Shown here: positions 1 through 5,334 of the stretch, piece after piece
How the letters are laid out: each line of letters opens with the position of its first letter
Numbering within the stretch: position 1 is the stretch's first letter
NCBI GenBank assembly: GCA_024763135.1
Contig: JANTGD010000271.1
Location: forward strand, 1-5,334
Direction: 5' to 3'
DNA length: 5,334 nucleotides
From: Thiotrichales bacterium
GTDB lineage: Bacteria; Pseudomonadota; Gammaproteobacteria; UWMA-0217
Position numbers and translations under genes: made by a program
The notes under the pieces: model-generated
The model's database searches: none
Seen by the model: only the letters and a program-made list of their open reading frames with translations
What the model was told of the DNA's origin: nothing

Positions 1-4
1 AGTC

Positions 5-107
5 CACGCAAGCTCTTGGTGCACCTGGCAAATCAGAAAAACCTCTCATCACCAATAAGGTGACCACGAGTTTTTCCGATTCACCAGGCACACCAATTGC
101 TTACGCG
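5..107 (-). repeat. Long imperfect inverted repeat / predicted RNA hairpin downstream of the Hsp70 gene
   Basis: Positions 16-42 pair with 70-96 over 27 bp: 22 Watson-Crick pairs and five other positions (22/90, 23/89, 29/83, 30/82, 35/77). Beyond a 2x2 mismatch (14-15 against 97-98) the helix resumes for 9 bp, 5-13 with 99-107, with two more such positions (6/106, 9/103). Inside, after a 6x6 internal loop, 49-53 (TCACC) pairs with 59-63 (GGTGA) around a five-base loop. All seven non-Watson-Crick positions are A-C on the plus strand and therefore G-U on the minus strand, so an RNA copied in the Hsp70 direction would be paired throughout both helices. Its role is unknown: 3' UTR element, small RNA, terminator or palindromic repeat are all possible. 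The pairing is seen directly; expression is inferred. Confidence 0.75.
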
Positions 108-147
108 TCTTTTTTGCGCCCAACTGAGGTTTTTAGGCTAATCCGGA

Positions 148-1698
148 CTATGCACCGATCAGCAGATATCGTTGCTCAAATCCCGTCCCCGTGTCTCGGA
201 TGGTCAATTCGACCATACCCTCAGGGGTACAGCGGTAAATCTCTTCGATGGTGCTGACCCCCGTAGCGGGCATGGTATCAATAGTCACACCGTCCAGATC
301 GGATTGTCCCTGGAGACAGTGATCGAACGGAAAACGCACCTCTTTGAGCACTGTGAGATCATCGCCCGGTTTACCAGCTTCATTGACGCGGCCACATTCG
401 AGATAGCGAAAACAGCCAATATTATGGGTCGGCTGATAGGAGCGCGTAATCGTCAAGGGTGGCTCACCGCGTGGTGGAAGGCTGGTGCCGCGCGAAAACA
501 ATCGATCCAATACCACTTCTTTGCCCGCGTCCCCTTCCCGCCAAACCCCGAAATCGCGCGCAAACTGCTCTCTGAGCTCAAGGGTATTGGCCTGCTCGGC
601 GGCAATGGCCAAGCCCACGGCAACGGCACCATGTGGATAGGCGGAACGCTTGACCAAACGTTGGTACGCCTCACGTAGTCGCTTGCCCACCAAGGGAAAG
701 CGACTGGCGCCCCCGACAATATATAAGCTGGCGATATCCGCCTCTTCAAGCGCATGGCGCTGGGCTGCAGATTCGAGTACAGATGCGACCACCTGCAGGG
801 TTTGCTGCACGAGGTCATCGCAAGCCGCGTAGTAATCGGCCACGGACAGCTCGACATTCTCCTGCCCCGCTACAATGGACGCCAAATCAATGAATACACG
901 ACGCGTGTTGGGATGCAGCGATTCTTTTTTCAGCCGACATTCCTCGAGTAGCGCGGTTTTTTGGGCGTGGTTAAGAGTCGTCACGTCAATCTGCGCATGC
1001 GCTAGTACCTGCTCAAACAGGATCTGGTCAAAATCATCGCCACCCAAGCGCATGACGCCCTCGGCCGCCAGCGTTTCATATTGATGCGGCCCGATCCCGA
1101 TCAATGACACATCAAAGGTTCCGCCTCCCAGATCGAATACCATCAGATAGTGCTTGCGACTGCGTGAACCACGCACCCCGAAGCGATGCACGTATTCGAT
1201 CCCCGCGGCGGTCGGTTCATTGACCATGCCCAAGACTTTGAATCCAGCCAACTTAAATGCTTCGGTCGTCAGGAAGCGTTGAATATTATTGGCATTGGCG
1301 GGTACCGAAATCATGACTTCGGGGTGCGACTCCAGCGACAAGTCGATATTTGAACGCTGTCGTAGATCGCGCAATAACGCCTGCAGAAATCCCCCCAATA
1401 ATTCAATGATGGTAGTCTCACCCTCTATCGTCTGCACACGGTGCCCAGGCGAACACCCGGTCAAAATCCGTTTAAATGACCGCAGAACAAACCAATCTTC
1501 GCGATCTGCCACTGCCAGCGCATCAAGACCAAAACGCCACTCACCTTGGCGCACAGCCGCCATAGAAGGGTACCAGTCCAACACCTCGCCGGTCTCATTG
1601 TGAAACGACACAATCGGGTAATTTCCACGATCGACCACTGCAACGACTGTATGCGTCGTACCAAAATCAATGCCCAGTTTAGTTGCCATGATCAGCAT
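148..1698 (-). CDS. Short lidless Hsp70/DnaK-family ATPase
   Basis: This is an Hsp70-type ATPase, presumably a cytoplasmic chaperone-like protein with an ATP-driven switch; its client is unknown. Numbering from the internal ATG at 1689: phosphate-1 loop GIDFGTTHT at 6-14, conserved Lys73 in SFKRILTG (matching DnaK Lys70), NEPTAA at 157-162, phosphate-2 loop DLGGGTFDVS at 186-195 with the catalytic-type Thr191, and adenosine motif VGGASRFPLV at 325-334. The nucleotide-binding domain ends near residue 365. The remaining 150 residues fit at most a diverged beta substrate-binding domain. The DnaK-like VLLLD linker is absent, and at 513-516 aa the protein is roughly 120 residues shorter than DnaK, with no helical lid. 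No signal peptide or membrane segment is seen. The start at 1698 is chosen because AAGGTGG lies 5 nt before it (counted from GG); ATG 1689 and GTG 1704 are alternatives. The gene is separate from the leuS-lptE block and no DnaJ or GrpE gene is visible. The family call is firm; the precise subfamily is not. Confidence 0.93.
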   Translation of the reverse strand: MLIMATKLGIDFGTTHTVVAVVDRGNYPIVSFHNETGEVLDWYPSMAAVRQGEWRFGLDALAVADREDWFVLRSFKRILTGCSPGHRVQTIEGETTIIELLGGFLQALLRDLRQRSNIDLSLESHPEVMISVPANANNIQRFLTTEAFKLAGFKVLGMVNEPTAAGIEYVHRFGVRGSRSRKHYLMVFDLGGGTFDVSLIGIGPHQYETLAAEGVMRLGGDDFDQILFEQVLAHAQIDVTTLNHAQKTALLEECRLKKESLHPNTRRVFIDLASIVAGQENVELSVADYYAACDDLVQQTLQVVASVLESAAQRHALEEADIASLYIVGGASRFPLVGKRLREAYQRLVKRSAYPHGAVAVGLAIAAEQANTLELREQFARDFGVWREGDAGKEVVLDRLFSRGTSLPPRGEPPLTITRSYQPTHNIGCFRYLECGRVNEAGKPGDDLTVLKEVRFPFDHCLQGQSDLDGVTIDTMPATGVSTIEEIYRCTPEGMVELTIRDTGTGFEQRYLLIGA

Positions 1699-1700
1699 TC

Positions 1701-1707
1701 CCACCTT
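1701..1707 (-). promoter_or_regulatory. Shine-Dalgarno sequence of the Hsp70-like gene
   Basis: The minus strand reads AAGGTGG here, complementary to the 16S rRNA 3' end. Counting from the GG at 1705-1704, there are 5 nt to the ATG at 1698 but 14 nt to the ATG at 1689. This favours 1698 as the start. The GTG at 1704 overlaps the motif and is unlikely to be used. Conservation of the family N-terminus, which usually begins only a few residues before GIDFGTT, would also allow 1689. Confidence 0.55.
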
Positions 1708-1767
1708 AAAAAAGTTAAAAACAGATGCACCACGCCAGCTGCGCGCAACCGCTCGGTCATCTCAGTT

Positions 1768-1796
1768 GTTGCATCAATGCTGGCAGATTATGCAAC
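1768..1796. repeat. 7-bp perfect inverted repeat GTTGCAT...ATGCAAC
   Basis: GTTGCAT (1768-1774) and ATGCAAC (1790-1796) are exact reverse complements separated by 15 bases. The repeat lies about 70-100 nt upstream of the Hsp70-like start, a reasonable place for an operator or a leader hairpin. A second TTGCAT at 1844-1849 could pair with the same ATGCAA, so two alternative foldings exist. Function is inferred from position only. Confidence 0.45.
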
Positions 1797-1821
1797 CCTC
1801 ACCCCTTCCTCTGGGGAGGGT
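1795..1821. repeat. GC-rich hairpin (REP-like appearance)
   Basis: ACCCT (1795-1799) pairs with AGGGT (1817-1821) and CCCC (1802-1805) with GGGG (1813-1816), with a two-base bulge (CA) and a seven-base loop. CCCTCACCCC/GGGGAGGG-type hairpins resemble dispersed extragenic palindromes common in proteobacterial intergenic regions. Only one copy lies in this window, so a repeat family cannot be shown here. Confidence 0.45.
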
Positions 1822-1826
1822 ATCGC

Positions 1827-1845
1827 AAAAGCGTTCGCTTTTTTT
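1827..1845 (+). terminator. Weak intrinsic-terminator-like hairpin with T run
   Basis: AAAAGC (1827-1832) pairs with GCTTTT (1837-1842) around a four-base loop, and the T run continues to 1845 on the plus strand. The stem is A/T-rich and hence weak. Read on the minus strand, the direction in which lptE is transcribed, the same hairpin ends in only four Ts. It may act weakly in either direction, perhaps with the adjacent hairpins, to end leuS-lptE transcripts before the Hsp70-like gene. Confidence 0.3.
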
Positions 1846-1846
1846 G

Positions 1847-1869
1847 CATCCCCGTGTAGCACAGGGATG
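1847..1869. repeat. Hairpin with 6-bp stem CATCCC/GGGATG
   Basis: CATCCC (1847-1852) and GGGATG (1864-1869) are exact reverse complements. The 11-base interval can extend the stem by three more pairs (GTG 1854-1856 with CAC 1860-1862) across one C-A mismatch. It sits directly beside the T-run hairpin and about 110 nt beyond the lptE stop. It could contribute to termination or mRNA 3'-end protection of leuS-lptE; no T run follows it on the minus strand. Confidence 0.4.
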
Positions 1870-1981
1870 TGCTGCCAGAAACAACGACAACAAGCCTTTA
1901 TTTCTGTGCGTACAGATTAGGCAGCTCTCACCCTGTTGAGACTCTCTAGTGGGCCGGACGCTTGAGCGGGACACGCCTTTT

Positions 1982-2485
1982 TCATTCACTGCGCGGTGTC
2001 AGACGTAACCGCAGTATCATCAGCTGAATGATTTCGCGCTGCATTTCTTCCTTTAAACGCTGCTCTTCCTGCTCGCTGCCAAGTACCTGAAAAGGATCGA
2101 CAACCAGATCGCGGCGTGACTGGACGGTTTGCCAAGGCCCGACCGATTTTCCCTCTAAGATGCGAAACTGCACGCGACTGATTAATGCATATTCGCGCGC
2201 CCGCACCTGGCGATCGACACTCAGCACCTGTTTGGAAAGCGGGGATTGCTTGATTTCCAAGATGCTTGCGCTGGATTCGGGCGTTCGCAACACGACTACT
2301 CCGTTGGTTCGCAATACTTGCACAAGCGAACGCCCCAACCCTGTTTCCGTATCGACTCCCTGGATGTAGACAGATTGAATACGCGCTGTCAGTGGTGCTT
2401 GCTCCAGGCCACGCAAATGAAACCCACAGCCAGCGATTAGCAGCGTGGCATAGAGCACAGCAATGGCCAGGTAGCGCGCCTTCAT
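1982..2485 (-). CDS. lptE: LPS-assembly lipoprotein LptE
   Basis: LptE (formerly RlpB) is the outer-membrane lipoprotein that plugs the LptD barrel and helps place lipopolysaccharide in the outer leaflet. The 167-aa product begins with Lys and Arg followed by a hydrophobic stretch and the lipobox IAGC, with Cys20 as the lipidated residue. The mature protein opens GFHLRG, the usual family start. It then shows the expected small alpha/beta body and a C-terminal helix (about 139-160, SEQEEQRLKEEMQREIIQLM) resembling the end of the E. coli protein. It is slightly shorter than E. coli LptE because it lacks that protein's low-complexity tail. The ATG at 2485 is chosen over the TTG one codon earlier; it shares its A with the leuS TGA. 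No good Shine-Dalgarno precedes it, so it probably relies on coupling to leuS. holA, which often follows, is absent. Confidence 0.95.
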   Translation of the reverse strand: MKARYLAIAVLYATLLIAGCGFHLRGLEQAPLTARIQSVYIQGVDTETGLGRSLVQVLRTNGVVVLRTPESSASILEIKQSPLSKQVLSVDRQVRAREYALISRVQFRILEGKSVGPWQTVQSRRDLVVDPFQVLGSEQEEQRLKEEMQREIIQLMILRLRLTPRSE

Positions 2486-2487
2486 CA
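2483..2487 (-). promoter_or_regulatory. TGATG stop-start overlap coupling leuS and lptE
   Basis: The minus strand reads TGATG: the leuS stop TGA (2487-2485) and the lptE start ATG (2485-2483) share one base. With no convincing Shine-Dalgarno just upstream, reinitiation by ribosomes finishing leuS is the likely way lptE is translated. The geometry is seen; coupling is inferred from the well-known behaviour of such overlaps. Confidence 0.7.
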
Positions 2488-5097
2488 ATTGGCGACGATA
2501 TTGACCAAGCGCCCAGGCACGACGATGATCTTACGCACACTTTTATCACTGAGAAAGCGCTGGACGTTGTCTTCCTGTTGCGCGGCGGCCTCAATTTCCG
2601 CCTGGCTCGCATCGCTGGGGACTTCGATCCGGCCACGCAGCTTGCCGTTGACTTGCACCACCAACGTCACCGTATCGCGGACTAACGCCGTTTCATCCAC
2701 GCTTGGCCAGGGCGCATCTAAAACCGAGTCTGTATGACCCAGCGCCTGCCACAACTCATGAGTAATATGCGGCACAATCGGCGACAACATGAGCACGATC
2801 GCGTCCAGCGCTTCGCGGACCACTGCCCTTCCGTGCGGATCGTTATCCGCCGCAAATTTACCCAACTCATTGAGCAGCTCCATACAAGCTGCAATCGCTG
2901 TGTTGAAGGTATAGCGGCGCCCCATATCATCGCTGACTTTTTGGATCGTCTGGTGCAGTTTGCTGCGCAGAGCTTGCTGTGGTGGGCTCAGTGCGGCTTG
3001 CTGCACAGGAGCCTGCGCTTCGTCGTTGGTTTGGAGGTGTTCGTAAACTGTGCGCCACAAGCGCTTGAGAAAACGCAACGCACCTTCCACGCCAGCATCC
3101 GACCATTCGAGCGATTGCTCCGGGGGCGCGGCGAACATGGTGAACAGCCGAGCGGTGTCAGCGCCATAGCGGTCGATCAATGCCTGGGGATCGACCCCAT
3201 TGTTTTTCGACTTCGACATCTTCTCCATGCCGCCGATCTGTACCGGAAGACCATCGTCAACGAGACGTGCGGCCACAATACGGCCTTTGGCATCCCGTTC
3301 GACTTCCACGTCCGCGGGATTGATCCACTGTTTACGCCCGTCTTCCCGCACGCGATAGTAGGTTTCGGCCATAACCATACCCTGCGTGAGTAAACGCTCG
3401 AATGGCTCGTCATAACGGATCAAACCGAGATCACGCATGACCTTCGTCCAAAAACGTGAGTACAACAAGTGTAAAATGGCATGTTCGATACCACCAATAT
3501 ATTGATCGACCGGCATCCAATAATCAGTACGGGCATCAACCATCGCTTCGTCGTTATCGACGGCGCAGTAGCGTGCATAGTACCAACTGGAATCCACAAA
3601 GGTATCCATGGTGTCGGTCTCACGGCGCGCCTCGCCACCACAGCTCGGACAATTACAGCGCACAAAGCTTTCCAGCTTATTCAGTGGATTGCCAGAACCA
3701 TCCGGTACACAGTCCTCTGGCAATACGACAGGAAGATCTTCATCGGGTACCGGCACATCACCGCAGCGCTCACAATGAATGATTGGAATCGGGCAGCCCC
3801 AATAACGCTGTCGGGAGACACCCCAGTCTCGGAGGCGCCAGCGAACTTGTTTGTCTCCCAAGCCCTTGGCGCGTAGATCCGCCGCGATGGCATCCACCGC
3901 CACTTTGCACGGCAGGCCATCGTACTTGCCGGAGTTAATGCAGACCCCCCTATCCTTGTCTGCATACCAATCCTGCCACTGCTCCTCAGTGAAGGTCTGC
4001 CCAGCTACGCTGACAACCTGTTTAATGGGTAAACCATATTGTTTTGCAAAGTAGAAATCGCGCTCATCATGGGCTGGTACGGCCATGACTGCGCCTTCTC
4101 CATATCCTGCCAATACATAATTGCCAATCCAAACTGGAATGTCCTCACCTGTCAGTGGGTGTTTGACCGACACTCCGGTTGGCATGCCTTTCTTTTCCAT
4201 TGTGGCGAGATCGGCTTCGGCCACACTGCCTTGCTGTATTTCTTCGATGAATGCCTGCAGTTCAGGATTGTTCCGCGCGGCATAGCGTGCCAGGGGATGC
4301 TCCGCGGCAACCGCACAAAAGGTCACGCCCATAAGGGTATCGGCACGTGTGGTGTAGACCCACAATCGCGTTTCCTTACCATCGAGTTCATAGGGAAAGG
4401 CGAACCGCACACCATGCGACTTACCGATCCAGTTGGCTTGCATGGTTTTGACCCGCTCAGGCCAACCCTGCAGCTTTTCGAGATCCTGAAGCAGTTCTTC
4501 GGCGTACTGAGTAATGCCAAAGTAGTACATGGGAATCTCGCGTTTTTCGATGACGGCTCCGGTCCGCCAGCCGCGACCCTCAATCACCTGCTCATTGGCC
4601 AGTACTGTCTGATCCACTGGATCCCAATTTACCACCCCGGTTTTTTTATACGCGATGCCTTTTTCCAGCATGCGCAGAAACATCCATTGATTCCACTTGT
4701 AGTAGGCAGGCTGACAGGTCGCCAACTCCCGACTCCAGTCGATTGCAAAACCCAGGCGCTTGAGCTGGCCACGCATGTAGTCGATGTTTTCCCAAGTCCA
4801 GACTGCTGGCGCCACACCATTTTGCAGCGCAGCATTCTCTGCGGGCAGGCCAAATGCATCCCAACCCATGGGCTGGAGTACATTTTTCCCCTGCATTCGC
4901 TGAAATCGGCTGATGACATCACCGATGGTGTAATTGCGCACATGACCCATGTGCAGTTTACCGGAGGGGTAAGGAAACATGGAGAGACAGTAGAACGCTT
5001 CTTGCTCGGTATCCTCTAGCACCCTGAAACAGGAAGCCTGTTCCCAAAAGCGTTGTACTTCCTGCTCAATTTCCTTGGGATTGTACTGTTCTTGCAT
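2485..5097 (-). CDS. leuS: Leucyl-tRNA synthetase
   Basis: This class Ia synthetase charges tRNA-Leu with leucine in the cytoplasm and hydrolyses mischarged products. The 870-aa protein has the usual bacterial length. The HIGH signature is HMGH at 49-52, inside the conserved block CLSMFPYPSGKLHMGH; KMSKS is at 626-630. The inserted editing domain (about 220-415) has TTRADT at 249-254 and AHDERD at 342-347, including its conserved Asp. DWGVSRQRYWG (424-434) marks the return to the catalytic core. A zinc-ribbon-like insert has C442xxC445 and C483xxC486. The tRNA-binding helical domain and C-terminal domain (VVQVNGKLRG, ending near VPGRLVNIV) are intact. The start at 5097 gives MQEQY, as in E. 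coli; the open frame extends 25 codons upstream to a TTG at 5172 but without family support. The Shine-Dalgarno is weak. The one oddity is Ala252, where the editing motif usually has Pro. Confidence 0.98.
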   Translation of the reverse strand: MQEQYNPKEIEQEVQRFWEQASCFRVLEDTEQEAFYCLSMFPYPSGKLHMGHVRNYTIGDVISRFQRMQGKNVLQPMGWDAFGLPAENAALQNGVAPAVWTWENIDYMRGQLKRLGFAIDWSRELATCQPAYYKWNQWMFLRMLEKGIAYKKTGVVNWDPVDQTVLANEQVIEGRGWRTGAVIEKREIPMYYFGITQYAEELLQDLEKLQGWPERVKTMQANWIGKSHGVRFAFPYELDGKETRLWVYTTRADTLMGVTFCAVAAEHPLARYAARNNPELQAFIEEIQQGSVAEADLATMEKKGMPTGVSVKHPLTGEDIPVWIGNYVLAGYGEGAVMAVPAHDERDFYFAKQYGLPIKQVVSVAGQTFTEEQWQDWYADKDRGVCINSGKYDGLPCKVAVDAIAADLRAKGLGDKQVRWRLRDWGVSRQRYWGCPIPIIHCERCGDVPVPDEDLPVVLPEDCVPDGSGNPLNKLESFVRCNCPSCGGEARRETDTMDTFVDSSWYYARYCAVDNDEAMVDARTDYWMPVDQYIGGIEHAILHLLYSRFWTKVMRDLGLIRYDEPFERLLTQGMVMAETYYRVREDGRKQWINPADVEVERDAKGRIVAARLVDDGLPVQIGGMEKMSKSKNNGVDPQALIDRYGADTARLFTMFAAPPEQSLEWSDAGVEGALRFLKRLWRTVYEHLQTNDEAQAPVQQAALSPPQQALRSKLHQTIQKVSDDMGRRYTFNTAIAACMELLNELGKFAADNDPHGRAVVREALDAIVLMLSPIVPHITHELWQALGHTDSVLDAPWPSVDETALVRDTVTLVVQVNGKLRGRIEVPSDASQAEIEAAAQQEDNVQRFLSDKSVRKIIVVPGRLVNIVAN

Positions 5098-5202
5098 GAC
5101 AGTGATCTGACCGCTACCTAAAGGTCGCAAGGATAACAGTGAGTATTGAAAACCCACAACCAGCAAACGCAAACTGGGCTGTCCAAAGTCTGGCGGGTCT
5201 CC

Positions 5203-5208
5203 ATTATA
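5203..5208 (-). promoter_or_regulatory. leuS: Candidate -10 box (TATAAT) of the leuS-lptE promoter
   Basis: The minus strand carries a perfect TATAAT here. At a 17-bp spacing the -35 position reads AGGTAC, a poor match to TTGACA, so either an activator helps or the match is fortuitous. Transcription would start near 5196 and give a leader of about 100 nt. In that leader I see only a small ACCTTTAGGT stem (5116-5125) and no recognisable T-box or leucine attenuator. Confidence 0.45.
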
Positions 5209-5222
5209 TTTGCTGAACGCGT

Positions 5223-5333
5223 CTAGTACCTCGTCCAGTTTAAAATGACGGACTCAGCGCTTTTGTGATGCTGCGCATCAAGGCGCAGTGCGCAGGCAAT
5301 GGCAGCGTCCTTGGCTAGCACTGCAACACCGAG
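5223..5333 (-). CDS. Possible 3' end of an upstream gene (partial, unidentified)
   Basis: One minus-strand frame is open from the window edge for 36 codons to a TAG at 5225-5223 and reads like protein (LGVAVLAKDAAIACALRLDA, then ...SVILNWTRY). The other two minus frames have stops in this stretch. The Ala/Leu-rich helix followed by a Trp-containing tail faintly recalls the C-terminus of PurE-like proteins, but the match is too short to name it. The stop lies 14 nt before the candidate leuS -10 box, compatible with the end of a separate gene. Two palindromes inside the frame (5266-5293) argue against coding. It could be non-coding. Confidence 0.25.
   Translation of the reverse strand, partial: LGVAVLAKDAAIACALRLDAQHHKSAESVILNWTRY
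5266..5293. repeat. Two adjacent short palindromes
   Basis: TGATGC (5266-5271) and GCATCA (5275-5280) form a 6-bp stem with a three-base loop. Two bases later GCGCA (5283-5287) and TGCGC (5289-5293) form an 11-base near-palindrome. They lie 60-90 bases upstream of the candidate leuS -10 box. They may be the end of an upstream transcript, a protein-binding site, or chance within coding sequence. No T run follows on the minus strand. Confidence 0.35.
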
Positions 5334-5334
5334 G

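Larger units (their letters stand above)
1699..1981. other. Intergenic spacer between lptE and the Hsp70-like gene, rich in hairpins
   Basis: This 283-nt stretch holds no credible gene. Its short reading frames match no family I recognise and overlap neighbouring genes. It does contain several small inverted repeats clustered at 1768-1869, plus two weaker ones (1926-1941, stem TCTCA/TGAGA; 1904-1915, stem CTGT/ACAG). An A/T-rich run, AACTTTTTTAA on the minus strand, precedes the Hsp70 ribosome-binding site. No promoter with both a good -35 and a good -10 box was found, so where Hsp70 transcription starts is open: it may start here or read through from leuS-lptE. Confidence 0.6.

Noticed and set aside
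5..49. Minus-strand ATG at 49 opening a frame to the window edge, as the start of a next gene
   Set aside because: Only about 16 codons are visible, there is no suitably spaced Shine-Dalgarno, and the frame runs through the arm of the inverted repeat; it cannot be supported.
5..107. Inverted repeat as an integron attC site
   Set aside because: The size would fit, but the conserved end motifs (RYYYAAC and GTTRRRY) are not at the ends of the structure.
172..678. 168-codon plus-strand open frame opposite the Hsp70-like gene
   Set aside because: Antisense to a gene with clear Hsp70 motifs; no motif of its own.
1787..1792. CATAAT as a -10 box for the Hsp70-like gene
   Set aside because: The sequence 17-18 bp upstream (CCCAGA/CCCCAG) is not a -35 box, and no heat-shock sigma-32-type promoter was seen either.
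1670..1939. 89-codon plus-strand frame across the spacer
   Set aside because: It starts inside the Hsp70-like gene on the opposite strand and shows no protein-like pattern.
1774..1989. 71-codon minus-strand frame in the lptE-Hsp70 spacer
   Set aside because: It overlaps the lptE end, and its Cys/Arg-rich translation runs through the hairpin sequences with no convincing ribosome-binding site; it looks like translated palindromes.
2734..3393. 219-codon plus-strand open frame opposite leuS
   Set aside because: Antisense shadow of the conserved leuS C-terminal half, with no family resemblance.
4039..5019. 326-codon plus-strand open frame opposite leuS
   Set aside because: It lies wholly antisense to a clearly conserved leuS and shows no recognisable domain; long antisense frames are common opposite such genes.
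5098..5172. Longer leuS starting at the TTG at 5172
   Set aside because: The extra 25 residues have no family counterpart, while MQEQY at 5097 matches the E. coli N-terminus.

Overview
The window comes from a Gram-negative proteobacterium, most likely gamma- or betaproteobacterial. It carries leucyl-tRNA synthetase directly followed by the LPS-assembly lipoprotein gene lptE, a pair typical of those classes. LptE implies an outer membrane with lipopolysaccharide. Base composition looks moderate, with no obvious foreign island. All convincing genes lie on the minus strand, so transcription runs from high to low coordinates.

Layout in the direction of transcription: (1) 5334-5098 is a leader region. 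It may hold the last 36 codons of an unidentified gene (5333-5223), two short palindromes, and a perfect TATAAT box (5208-5203) about 100 nt before the leuS start. (2) 5097-2485 is leuS, complete at 870 aa. (3) 2485-1982 is lptE, complete at 167 aa; its ATG shares one base with the leuS stop codon, so the two are almost certainly translationally coupled. (4) 1981-1699 is a spacer of about 280 nt with no credible gene but a cluster of short hairpins. (5) 1698-148 is a short, lidless Hsp70/DnaK-like protein with its own Shine-Dalgarno sequence. (6) 147-1 is non-coding and contains a long, nearly perfect inverted repeat at 5-107.

leuS and lptE are housekeeping genes and look ordinary. The accessory part is the left third. 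In many relatives holA follows lptE; here the block stops after lptE and a divergent Hsp70 follows. That protein keeps the ATPase signature motifs but lacks the canonical hydrophobic interdomain linker and the helical lid.

The most striking non-coding signal is the inverted repeat beyond the Hsp70 stop. Its 27-bp core has five non-Watson-Crick positions, and a 9-bp outer extension has two more. All seven become G-U wobbles in an RNA read from the minus strand, the same strand as the Hsp70 gene, whereas they would be A-C mismatches on the other strand. It may be a structured 3' UTR, a small RNA, a terminator or a mobile palindromic element. The window edge prevents a decision. No tRNA, rRNA, CRISPR array, insertion sequence or integrase was seen.
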